NCBI GenBank assembly: GCA_964398365.1
Contig: CAYNMC010000026.1
Location: 1 to 17,554 of the forward strand
DNA: 17,554 nt
Direction of reading: 5' to 3'
Origin: CAYNMC01 sp964398365
GTDB lineage: Bacteria; Patescibacteriota; Microgenomatia; UBA1400; CAYNMC01
A model generated the notes under the pieces. It was not told the DNA's origin. It saw only the letters and a program-made list of their open reading frames with translations, and did no database searches. A program made the translations under genes and the position numbers. Below, piece after piece: positions 5,549-12,071 of the stretch (position 1 is its first letter; the number at the start of each line of letters is the position of its first letter).

Positions 5549-5557
5549 TGTTATACT
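5549..5557 (+). promoter_or_regulatory. Extended -10 promoter of rpmB
   Basis: TGT-TATACT; its end is 7 nt before the ATG at 5565. The -35 region is weak and no SD is present, so the mRNA is probably leaderless. Confidence 0.55.
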
Positions 5558-5564
5558 ATGGCCT

Positions 5565-5810
5565 ATGAGCTATCGTTGCGATTACTGCGGTAAAAAAAGA
5601 GGTTTTGGCGAAAAGCATACCCATGGTCGGGGAGTGGCTTCCCGCAAGTTCCACAATCGAGCCACCAGAACCAAACGCTTGTTTAAGCCCAACTTACATA
5701 CGGCAAGAATTAGAATTGACGGGGTGGTGAGAAAGATGAAATTATGTACGAAATGCCTCCGGAAACTTAAAACCAAAACCGCCACAGTTTCGTTTAAATC
5801 CCAGCTTTAG
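5565..5810 (+). CDS. rpmB: 50S ribosomal protein bL28
   Basis: The product is 81 aa, strongly basic. It begins MSYRCDYCGK and contains the bL28 core with FKPNLHTARIRIDG and VRKMKLCTKCLRKLK. Cysteines C5, C8, C61 and C64 form two CxxC pairs, the zinc-binding form of bL28. The protein binds 23S rRNA at the large-subunit surface near the E site. Length is within the family range (61-81 aa). It stands alone here; rpmG is 4 kb away rather than adjacent. Start set by the box 7 nt upstream. Confidence 0.95.
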   Translation: MSYRCDYCGKKRGFGEKHTHGRGVASRKFHNRATRTKRLFKPNLHTARIRIDGVVRKMKLCTKCLRKLKTKTATVSFKSQL

Positions 5811-6327
5811 CTTTGAAACAGACAAGACAGATGCGGTTTTAGTTTATTTTTAATTTTTCAACACCATTTGAATTAATTAACTACCTTGTTTATTGCTACT
5901 TCTCGGTCCGATCTTTTCTCAAAATAAAAAGATGAAATATAAAGAAATCCATTCCTTTTGTTTTTAGCTAATTGAGAAAGGTATTTTGGTTTGAGTGACT
6001 CAAAAATAGCTCTTTCCTTATGTATCTTGGAAAAAATTGAGAGGAAACCAGTTGAGACTTCTTAGATATTTAATATATAGTTGATGCAAACTCCGGCCGC
6101 AGCGAAAATAGGAAAAGAGATCATCAAAATTATCGTTACTAATTTATCGTTACTAATTTTTAAATAATATTTATTCTAAAATTTAATTTTTAAAAGAATA
6201 ATCAAGCTTTTAATTATAATATTTCTTTTCAAAAAAGGATTGCTTTTTAAAATCTTTTTGAGAAAAATTTTTGATTTTTTTACGGTTTTTAAAAATTGTC
6301 CACTCTCTTACACTTTTCAAGACATTT
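5811..6327. other. Gene-free A/T-rich stretch
   Basis: No credible gene is seen. Two small structures are present: a hairpin TTTGAG-TGA-CTCAAA inside a larger imperfect stem (about 5974-6018), and a perfect tandem pair of a 14-bp unit (6131-6158). The last 150 bases are very A/T-rich up to the palindrome at 6328. Confidence 0.4.
6131..6158. repeat. Tandem duplication of a 14-bp unit
   Basis: TATCGTTACTAATT occurs twice in direct succession without mismatch. Confidence 0.9.
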
Positions 6328-6363
6328 CATCACAAAATCTTGCGATCGCAAAAATTTGTGATG
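6328..6363. repeat. Long palindrome, copy A
   Basis: 36 bp around GCGATCGC: left arm CATCACAAAATCTTGCGA, right arm TCGCAAAAATTTGTGATG. The arms mismatch at two pairs. The left arm equals that of copy C (10337) and the right arm equals that of copy B (7028), so A is a mosaic. It lies 43 nt after the stop of the PaaX/Cas2-like gene. Confidence 0.92.
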
Positions 6364-6406
6364 GAACCATTTTTATATTTTTGGTTAAGCGGTTAAGGAA
6401 GTAAAG

Positions 6407-7009
6407 TTATAAGCCAAAATATTTTTTATAAGCCTCTTCGTTTTCAAGTTTGGCCACTGTCAGAATTAAAACTTCCTCACCTATTCCATAAAACTGCCGG
6501 AGAAATTCAATCTCATCGGCGCAAGGATAAGGATAAAGGTAAACACTATTCTGCAACCGCAAAAATTTAAGTTCTTTTAAGGTTTGTCGAAAAGCTTGCT
6601 GTGAGGTTTTCTTTAAGTCGGCAATATCATAAATCACCAGTCGCCATTTACCATCCCAACGTGGTGGCTTCTGCGTAATCATCTCTTTAAACCGAGATTT
6701 TAAATAACGGGTTTTCCCTTTGGTGGTTAAAACTACCATTGGTTCTTGATCCTTATCTATTTTTACCTCCACTATTTTTTCTTGATACAATCTTTTAAGC
6801 GTCGCCCGTAAGCGCCATAGATTAAATCTTTTCCATTTCCCAAGTTCTTTTTTCCTTTGACTATCTTTATATTCATCGATAATAAACTTTGCCGTTATGG
6901 GCAAACCCGGAAAGACAAGGGAAGCGGCTAAAAAAGTCCCCACGCCCAATAATCCTATTACTTGTTTTACTTTGGGATTTATTTTTTTCTCTTGCTTTTT
7001 TTGAATCAT
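6407..7009 (-). CDS. PaaX/Cas2-like protein (winged helix plus Cas2-type fold)
   Basis: The product is 200 aa. Residues 1-15 are basic; 16-37 are hydrophobic (VIGLLGVGTFLAASLVFPGL) and could be a membrane or buried helix. Residues about 55-112 look like a winged helix (LRATLKRLYQEKIVEV, then VVLTTKGKTRYL as wing). From 118 the chain reads WDGKWRLVIYDIAD, the first strand of a Cas2/PaaX-C ferredoxin-like domain with the acidic residue D128, followed by FRQTLKELKFLRLQNSVYLYP and a VLILTV strand, as in Cas2-like proteins. In CPR genomes such proteins are annotated PaaX-like repressors; no cas1 or CRISPR array is visible here. DNA or RNA binding is inferred. Palindromes lie at both ends, and copy B contains its promoter, which suggests autoregulation. 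Start: ATG after AGAGGT, with TACTAT 13 nt upstream. Confidence 0.78.
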   Translation of the reverse strand: MIQKKQEKKINPKVKQVIGLLGVGTFLAASLVFPGLPITAKFIIDEYKDSQRKKELGKWKRFNLWRLRATLKRLYQEKIVEVKIDKDQEPMVVLTTKGKTRYLKSRFKEMITQKPPRWDGKWRLVIYDIADLKKTSQQAFRQTLKELKFLRLQNSVYLYPYPCADEIEFLRQFYGIGEEVLILTVAKLENEEAYKKYFGL

Positions 7010-7022
7010 ACCTCTAGGTTTA

Positions 7023-7050
7023 ATAGTATCACAAATTTTTGCGATCGCAA
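7023..7050 (-). promoter_or_regulatory. Promoter of the PaaX/Cas2-like gene inside palindrome B
   Basis: On the minus strand TTGCGA (-35-like, rc of 7045-7050), a 16-bp spacer, then TGA-TACTAT (extended -10, rc of 7023-7031). The -35, the spacer and the first -10 base all lie within the palindrome, so a protein bound there would block RNA polymerase. This makes the palindrome a natural operator candidate. Confidence 0.45.
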
Positions 7051-7061
7051 AAATTTGTGAT
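7028..7061. repeat. Long palindrome, copy B (perfect)
   Basis: 34 bp, no mismatch: ATCACAAATTTTTGCGA and its exact complement, centred on the 8-mer GCGATCGC. On the plus strand it is followed by GTTTTT, as is copy C, so it may also act as a terminator hairpin. It lies 18 nt upstream of the PaaX/Cas2-like start. Confidence 0.95.
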
Positions 7062-7212
7062 GTTTTTCTTGATTTAGAAAAAACTTAAAAAAAAGAAAAA
7101 CAAAAAGAAAAAAAGAAAAAACAGTTGGCAGGATTAGCAGTTCAAGAAGAGAGGAGGAAGTAAATTGGCTAACCAAAGTAGAAATTAAAGGAAGGATGAC
7201 TGCTGGCTGAGC

Positions 7213-9426
7213 CTAGGTTTTCTGCCATTCTTTAAGCCAAAAAAGGGCTTCTTCGTTTTGCGGGTCGAGTTTCTCCAGAATGTAATTTAACTGTTCAAGA
7301 GCCGCTTGTTTTTGCCCCAGCTCCTGCTCAAGTTTTGCCAAAGTTAAACGCGCCAGAAGATAATTGGGTTTAAGATTGACTGTTTCTTTAAAATAATCAA
7401 GGGCTTTTTCTTTTTCTCCCAACTGTTGATAAATTAGACCCAAATTATAAGTAATTTTTGGTTCAGTGGGTGCGATTTGTCTGGCTTTAAGTAAGACGGC
7501 AAGGGCTTTTTGGTAATAAACAGGATCAATCATCGCAAGATAAAGGTAGGTTTTGGCAGCTGAGCGATAGTAATTTAAGTGGTGAGGGTTTATTTTTAAA
7601 GTTTGGAGAGCTTGGTTTTCAGCCAGAGAGACAAGCTGGGGAATGAGGTTTGCGGCGGCGGTGGCGTTTTTCTCGCGAGAGGCAACGGCGAGACCGGCGG
7701 TATTTTCTGCCAAAAGACTAAGAAAGAGCGGTTCTTGAGGATTGAGAGTAACCGCTTTGGTCAAAGCTTTTTGGGCTTCCAGCAAATAACCAGCTTCCGT
7801 CAGTTTTTTGCCGCGGCTAAAATGGAAATCAGCCAACCAAAGATTGAAAATGGCATAAAGAAAATAAGCAATAATGCCAAACAAGAACATCAAAAGAACT
7901 TTTTGAAAATTGTTTAGAGTTTTAAACTTTTGGTTTTCGGCAAGCTTGAGGCGTAAGAGAAATTTCTCTTTTTTGCGAATATGAGAAAGGTTGACTGGCG
8001 CCGGCTTAAAATCGTAAACCAACGCCTTTTTCCCATGGTCGAGCAAAGTTAACATAAAAGCCGGAAAAAGCCAAAAAAGAAGAGCGACCGGGACGACAGA
8101 AAAGCCAAAAAAGTTGGTGATAAGAAAAGAAACGTAGCCACCCAAAATGGCAAAACCCAGAAGGGAATTTTTGACTCTTTTAAGACACCAAAATAAGACG
8201 GAAGTAATGAGAAAAAGATAAGTGCCCAAGCCGACAATGCCTGTCGTGGCTAAGTAATTAAGATATTCGTTGTGGGCCTTGTTATAGAGAAAATCCCATT
8301 CTGATAAATCGTTATGTTCTCGAGGTCGGAAGTTGTAATAGGAATAGGCAAAAGTTTCCACGCCGGAACCTAAAATCGGCCAATGCTTCCAGATGTCAAG
8401 ACTTCCTTTCCAAACCACGCGGCGGATTTCCTGAGAGGTGGAAATGAGAATCGGCTCTTTTCTTGAAGCTTCGCTGGTTTGTGAGGATAAATTTTGTTTG
8501 CTGGCGGTGGTTTTTGCTATAAAAGAAATAAGTGAGGGACTAAAGGGCGTACCTACAAGCAGAGAGATAAAAATAAGGAGAGCAAAAAAAAGGGAAAAAA
8601 TTTTTATAGTTGATTTCACTGAAGCTAAGTTTTCTTTGTATGGTTTCAGATTAATTAAATAAAGGAGGAGAAAAGTGAAAAGGGCAGCAAGAAAACCAAT
8701 ATAGGCAGAGCGCGAACCGGTGAATAACAGACAAAAGTAAAAGATAAAAAATAGAGAAAACCAGCCAAGATTTTTAAAGCTAAGGAGTGATATTTTCGGT
8801 TTTTGGGAAGCATTTTTGAATTTTTGTTGCTTAAGAGTTTTTAAAAGACCAAAGGCCAAGGGGAACAAAATAAGACCGTCTATCCAAGCACCCAGCCAAT
8901 TTGGTTGACCCAAAGTGGAAAAGACACGATTGCGGACATCTTGCACCCAATAGTGGGCGTCAATCCCAAAGTGTTCAGCGATACCATAAAGCGTGATTAG
9001 GCCGGCACAACTCAGCAGGAAAGAGAGAGACCGAAAGATTGTTTTGGGAGACTGGCTTAGATTACTCATAAAGGCATAATAAAGTCCAAGATAACTTAAG
9101 GTTGACAAAAGCCCGCCATGAAATCTTGAATAATAACCCCAGATTGAGGTATGGCGGTCAAGAGAAAAGAGCGTTGAAAGAATTTGGCTTAGCAAAAAAA
9201 GTAAAATCGGGAGATCAAAGGGTGTTCGTTGAAGGTAAACTTGACGTTGAGTGATTGATTTACCGAGCCAGGCACCAATGATAATCACCGTTAAAGCATA
9301 AACCAACAACATTTTATTAAATTCAAAAAGTTCGTAATTCCAAGGAGTTAAAATTAAGGGAACGGTAAAAAAGAGAAAATAAAAAGCATATTTAATAACC
9401 CCGTCAAAAAAAACTTGCCAACGCAT
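7213..9426 (-). CDS. O-antigen ligase/polymerase family membrane protein with C-terminal TPRs
   Basis: From the ATG at 9426 the product is 737 aa. The first 480 residues hold about 10-12 transmembrane helices. The Wzy_C/WaaL signature follows the long external loop: LGSGVETFAYSYYNF, then YNKAHNEYLNYLATTG, with the conserved His of the AHNEYL motif. After the last helix (FGIIAYFLYAIFNLWLADF) come about 200 residues of tetratricopeptide repeats (LEAQKALTKAVTLNPQEPLF; TYNLGLIYQQLGEKEKALDY; ALEQLNYILEKLDPQNEEAL). Such proteins transfer or polymerise lipid-linked glycans, either onto a polysaccharide or onto proteins (PglL/PilO type); the acceptor is not known. The frame is open up to 9519, but a clear promoter (TTGTCA-N17-TATACT) ends 6 nt before 9426, inside the extension, so 9426 is the likely start. 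Stop is TAG. Confidence 0.9.
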   Translation of the reverse strand: MRWQVFFDGVIKYAFYFLFFTVPLILTPWNYELFEFNKMLLVYALTVIIIGAWLGKSITQRQVYLQRTPFDLPILLFLLSQILSTLFSLDRHTSIWGYYSRFHGGLLSTLSYLGLYYAFMSNLSQSPKTIFRSLSFLLSCAGLITLYGIAEHFGIDAHYWVQDVRNRVFSTLGQPNWLGAWIDGLILFPLAFGLLKTLKQQKFKNASQKPKISLLSFKNLGWFSLFFIFYFCLLFTGSRSAYIGFLAALFTFLLLYLINLKPYKENLASVKSTIKIFSLFFALLIFISLLVGTPFSPSLISFIAKTTASKQNLSSQTSEASRKEPILISTSQEIRRVVWKGSLDIWKHWPILGSGVETFAYSYYNFRPREHNDLSEWDFLYNKAHNEYLNYLATTGIVGLGTYLFLITSVLFWCLKRVKNSLLGFAILGGYVSFLITNFFGFSVVPVALLFWLFPAFMLTLLDHGKKALVYDFKPAPVNLSHIRKKEKFLLRLKLAENQKFKTLNNFQKVLLMFLFGIIAYFLYAIFNLWLADFHFSRGKKLTEAGYLLEAQKALTKAVTLNPQEPLFLSLLAENTAGLAVASREKNATAAANLIPQLVSLAENQALQTLKINPHHLNYYRSAAKTYLYLAMIDPVYYQKALAVLLKARQIAPTEPKITYNLGLIYQQLGEKEKALDYFKETVNLKPNYLLARLTLAKLEQELGQKQAALEQLNYILEKLDPQNEEALFWLKEWQKT

Positions 9427-9432
9427 GGGAAA

Positions 9433-9461
9433 AGTATAACTTAATTCACCTCTGCTGACAA
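9433..9461 (-). promoter_or_regulatory. Sigma-70-type promoter of the O-antigen ligase gene
   Basis: On the minus strand TTGTCA (9456-9461), a 17-bp spacer and TATACT (9433-9438), then 6 nt to ATG. It is the best full promoter in the window and indicates a leaderless mRNA. Confidence 0.7.
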
Positions 9462-9769
9462 TGATGATTACGCTGTCGGTGCGTTCAAGTTTTCGGCATT
9501 GGTGAGGAGGGATAACCATGCTTCATTACCTTTAAGGAAATCAAGTTGTGCGAGGCTAAGGTTAAAACCTGCTCACTTAAAAAGTCGCCAGTCGCCGCGC
9601 CTTTTGGGCATATTTCTTCAAGCTAAACATTTTTCCTTTAAACTTCTGTTGAATTGAAACTCTCCCTTGGAGACCTATTCATCCTTCCCCTGGAGTCTTG
9701 TGCTTTTTCTGAAATAGTTTCTGAATTCAGTTTCCTCATCTGTTTGCAAGAACTTGGGTATATTTAATT

Positions 9770-10014
9770 TTACTCCGCTATTAAATCTGGCTGAACTTGG
9801 ATAAAGCTAACTAGAATTTCTTTGGTGAAGATGGCAATGGTGTTTAAAGGTAAAACCATAAAAAACCGGCGGTTTTTTCCTGCCCTAGGCGACAAATTCT
9901 TTCTTTTAACCAACCATCAAGTTTTTTGACTCTTTCGTCCTTCTTGGTCAGAAGATAGAAGATATTAATCAAGAAAGTCAAGCAAGCCAAAAGGACTATT
10001 TTGGCCTCCTTCAA
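9770..10014 (-). pseudogene. Small membrane-protein gene with a probable frameshift
   Basis: On the minus strand a TTG at 10014, behind AAGGGGTGA, opens a 56-aa frame (to 9844) reading KEAKIVLLACLTFLINIFYLL, then a charged stretch with LDGWLKERICRLGQEKTAG. At a run of six T it goes out of frame. In the -1 frame the sequence continues as MVLPLNTIAIFTKEILVSF and VQPDLIAE to a TAA at 9770. One added T would give a single protein of about 81 aa with a transmembrane helix at each end. It may be a decayed gene, a sequencing error in the homopolymer, a programmed slip, or two chance frames. The run is part of a short self-complementary block AAAAAACC-GGC-GGTTTTTT (9860-9878). Family not recognised. 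Confidence 0.35.
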
Positions 10015-10336
10015 GCCATCACCCCTTAGCCTCCAATAGACTGTAGACTAGTAACTTTTGTGCCATATGAGTTTTAGGGACTTTCTGTGTAAAAAAATTT
10101 CGCAGACTAAAGTGATTTTAGGAATTTGCTTTATTATAATTTTCATCATTTTTACTTCTTTTAATGTCCGATATTTATGTCCGATATTTAAGTTGAGCAC
10201 CCCAGGGATAACCTTTAATTTCTTGTTAACCTGAACCTTTTTGGAGAAGTTTCCTTCCAATGACTTAAAGTTAAATTTAAAGGTAAAAAGAATTGTTATC
10301 AAAGTTATTATTTAGCTTTAGGATTTGAGTTTCCTG
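10015..10336. other. Gene-poor A/T-rich stretch with a 13-bp tandem repeat
   Basis: A minus-strand frame of 84 codons covers most of it, but it has no SD, no nearby -10 and a biased composition (Lys/Ile/Phe), so I do not call it. The tandem pair of ATGTCCGATATTT (10164-10189) lies within. Confidence 0.35.
10164..10189. repeat. Tandem duplication of a 13-bp unit
   Basis: ATGTCCGATATTT occurs twice in direct succession, no mismatch. Confidence 0.9.
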
Positions 10337-10372
10337 CATCACAAAATCTTGCGATCGCAAGATTTTGTGATG
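10337..10372. repeat. Long palindrome, copy C (perfect)
   Basis: 36 bp: CATCACAAAATCTTGCGA and its exact complement. The pairing can be extended outward by CCTG (10333-10336) with CAGG (10379-10382) after a bulge of T and G, giving a very stable hairpin. It has no gene directly attached; the cohesin-domain gene ends 213 nt away. GTTTTT follows on the plus strand as in copy B. Confidence 0.95.
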
Positions 10373-10584
10373 TTTTTGCAGGGGCTGTTTGGTTAGGTTC
10401 GTCTTCTAAACAATTATTAAATTTGTTTCCGGGGAACTGGTAAAGTTTATTTTCCAATAAGCTTTGTGGAAGTTTATCTGTAAAAAGACTGGAGGTTTGT
10501 TGACTAAGAGACTTGAAAAAGAAAGAGCATTTAAAGCACGAAATTAAATTTGGCGGCAAGAGCAGTTTGAAAAAGAGGAATTAT

Positions 10585-11217
10585 TTAAAGAGATTTAAAG
10601 AAGAAGAGTCTGGCGCCGGCTAAAACCAGCATCAACAAACCGCTTCCCACCACGAGGAGGGTAGGCGTTGTCGTTCCTGAAACAGGTAGAGAGGGACTGG
10701 GTGAGGCGCCGCCGTTGCCGCTGGTGGTGATCGTGTAAGAAGCGTTGGAAGTGGAACCGAGAATGTCACTGCCTTGATAAGCAACATTGGAATCGGTCGT
10801 CGCCCCTGAGGTGAAGTCAAAATAGAGATTGGCCGTCCCCGCGGCGATGGCTTTAAAGGTGAGAGTGGCGAAAGTGCCAGTGCCGTTAAAACTGGCATTT
10901 TCGCTCGAAGTAGCCCGGAGAGTAATCTTGCCCGCCACGGAAGTATCGCTAGTTAACTTATTAGCATAAAGATCACCGAGAACTGCAGAGATTAAGCTGA
11001 GTTTATTGCCATCGTAGCGGACAATGACGTCAGCGCCGTCGGTTTCCGAACCGCCGGTGTTTAAAATTACATCAACATTAAAGGTATCATTGACGAGCAC
11101 CGTTTTGGTTGCTGGCGAGAAAGAAAGCGTGGCTGCTGCCCAAACCTTAGTTGGTAAGAAGAAGAAGAGAAAAGCCAAAAGGCAAAAAAATAAGGGCAGC
11201 CAAGAGCGTTTTATCAT
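10585..11217 (-). CDS. Secreted cohesin-domain protein with C-terminal membrane anchor
   Basis: The product is 210 aa. Residues 1-27 are a signal peptide (basic start, hydrophobic core, cleavage near VWA-AA). Residues about 30-165 match a cohesin-type beta sandwich: LSFSPATKTVLVNDTFNVDV, GADVIVRYDGNKLSLI, then GTFATLTFKAIAAGTANLYF. A Gly/Ser/Pro linker leads to LPVSG (about 177-181), then a hydrophobic helix (TLLVVGSGLLMLVLAGARLF) and a short FFKSL end. This order recalls LPxTG-type sorting signals, but LPVSG is not the standard motif and the basic tail is minimal, so simple membrane anchoring is equally possible. Cohesin domains bind dockerins; none is visible here. The start lies 9 nt behind a TATAAG box within a 14-bp palindrome. 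Confidence 0.87.
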   Translation of the reverse strand: MIKRSWLPLFFCLLAFLFFFLPTKVWAAATLSFSPATKTVLVNDTFNVDVILNTGGSETDGADVIVRYDGNKLSLISAVLGDLYANKLTSDTSVAGKITLRATSSENASFNGTGTFATLTFKAIAAGTANLYFDFTSGATTDSNVAYQGSDILGSTSNASYTITTSGNGGASPSPSLPVSGTTTPTLLVVGSGLLMLVLAGARLFFFKSL

Positions 11218-11223
11218 GTTTAT

Positions 11224-11237
11224 TTGCTTATAAGCAA
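11224..11237 (-). promoter_or_regulatory. Palindrome overlapping the -10 of the cohesin gene
   Basis: TTGCTTATAAGCAA is a perfect 14-bp palindrome. On the minus strand it contains TATAAG, which ends 9 nt before the ATG at 11217. It may be an operator, or only chance symmetry around the -10 box. Confidence 0.35.
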
Positions 11238-11422
11238 GTCACTTACTACAAAGTAATTTTTATTCTTTAAATCCATTTAAGCAGTTTTATTTTCTTTTTG
11301 TCAAGACTGAATTTGGCTGTGGTTTTACAGCTTCATTGTCATCGTTTTTAACCTCTAAAATGTTTACTTGTAATTCTTCCTTAAAAAAGAAATTCTCTTT
11401 ACTAAGATAAAAAACGATGAGG

Positions 11423-11459
11423 TTGCCCTCAAAGAAGTCTTCAAAAATGCAGAGGGCAA
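11423..11459. repeat. Inverted repeat with 8-bp arms
   Basis: TTGCCCTC (11423-11430) and GAGGGCAA (11452-11459) enclose 21 nt. It lies in the 300-base gap between the cohesin gene and the ORF at 11517. The rest of that gap (11234-11516) shows nothing else I can name. Confidence 0.5.
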
Positions 11460-11516
11460 TTTATAGAAAGCGGACGATGGCGACTTAAGGATAAAAAACA
11501 CAACAGCTACTCCAAG

Positions 11517-11978
11517 TTGACGGAGAAACAGAAATCTTTTATAAGAGAAAAAGAGCTGGGACCGTGGCGATTTCTGGTGTGGTTTAGCAACAAAACTGGT
11601 CTGGCAGCTCATGAGTTGACTGTTTGGTGGCTATTAGGAGAGCCTAATCATTTGAATGATGAACAAATAAAACCAATGATTAGCTTTGAAAGAGAATCTC
11701 CCAAGTCGTTTTGGCAGACAAAAATCAAGGGAAAGATTTCCCCCCAAGATTGGTGTTATCTTTACTTAATTGCTGCTTTAGAGGCGACCACCCAAAAGAT
11801 TTTATCTTTCTGGCAAATGTTAATCACAAACAGTCAAAGATTAATGTTCTTTTTAGTGCTCGGTCATAGCTACGGGGGAGCCAGAAGATGCCTCACAAAC
11901 GCCATTTTTGGGATAAAAATCACTGGTAAAAAATTCTGTTTGAAGCTAACAATGAGCTCTTTGGGAAATAAAAACTAA
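11517..11978 (+). CDS. Hypothetical protein, family not recognised
   Basis: The frame from a TTG at 11517 encodes 153 aa. Composition is protein-like: tryptophan-rich (GPWRFLVWFSNKTG, VWWLLGEP, DWCYLYLIAALEA), with a hydrophobic stretch near 100-125 (ILSFWQMLITNSQRLMFFLVLG). Codon choice resembles the neighbouring genes. Against it: no SD and no clear -10 in the right place, no recognised domain, and a Ser/Lys-rich tail that looks less constrained. The next in-frame ATG (about 11679) would remove a third of the protein. It ends 93 nt before mreB on the same strand and does not look co-transcribed with it, since mreB has its own -10. It may be a real lineage-specific gene or a decaying one. 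Confidence 0.42.
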   Translation: MTEKQKSFIREKELGPWRFLVWFSNKTGLAAHELTVWWLLGEPNHLNDEQIKPMISFERESPKSFWQTKIKGKISPQDWCYLYLIAALEATTQKILSFWQMLITNSQRLMFFLVLGHSYGGARRCLTNAIFGIKITGKKFCLKLTMSSLGNKN

Positions 11979-12056
11979 AAAATAATGCAAGAGTTTAGAT
12001 GTAAGATTAACTTTGGCGCTTAATTTTAAAGAGAAATGCTCACCCTTCAAAATTCA

Positions 12057-12065
12057 TGTTAAAAT
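12057..12065 (+). promoter_or_regulatory. Extended -10 promoter of mreB
   Basis: TGT-TAAAAT, then 6 nt (GAAAAG) and ATG at 12072. The GAAAAG between box and ATG is not a usable SD because transcription should start at about the ATG. -35 (TGCTCA, 17-bp spacing) is weak. Confidence 0.6.
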
Positions 12066-12071
12066 GAAAAG

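Noticed and set aside
7154..7188. GAGAGGAGG followed by TTG on the plus strand
   Set aside because: The frame stops after seven codons, and the SD-like string is part of a purine-rich stretch.
10048..10302. Minus-strand frame of 84 codons in the gap before palindrome C
   Set aside because: No SD or nearby -10, Lys/Ile/Phe composition typical of A/T-rich noise, and it includes the 13-bp tandem repeat.
6328..10372. CRISPR array suggested by a Cas2-like protein and repeats
   Set aside because: Only three widely separated palindromes, no regular spacers, no cas1 or effector genes.
10308..10559. Minus-strand frame of 83 codons through palindrome C
   Set aside because: TTG start without SD, composition not protein-like, and it reads straight through the palindrome.
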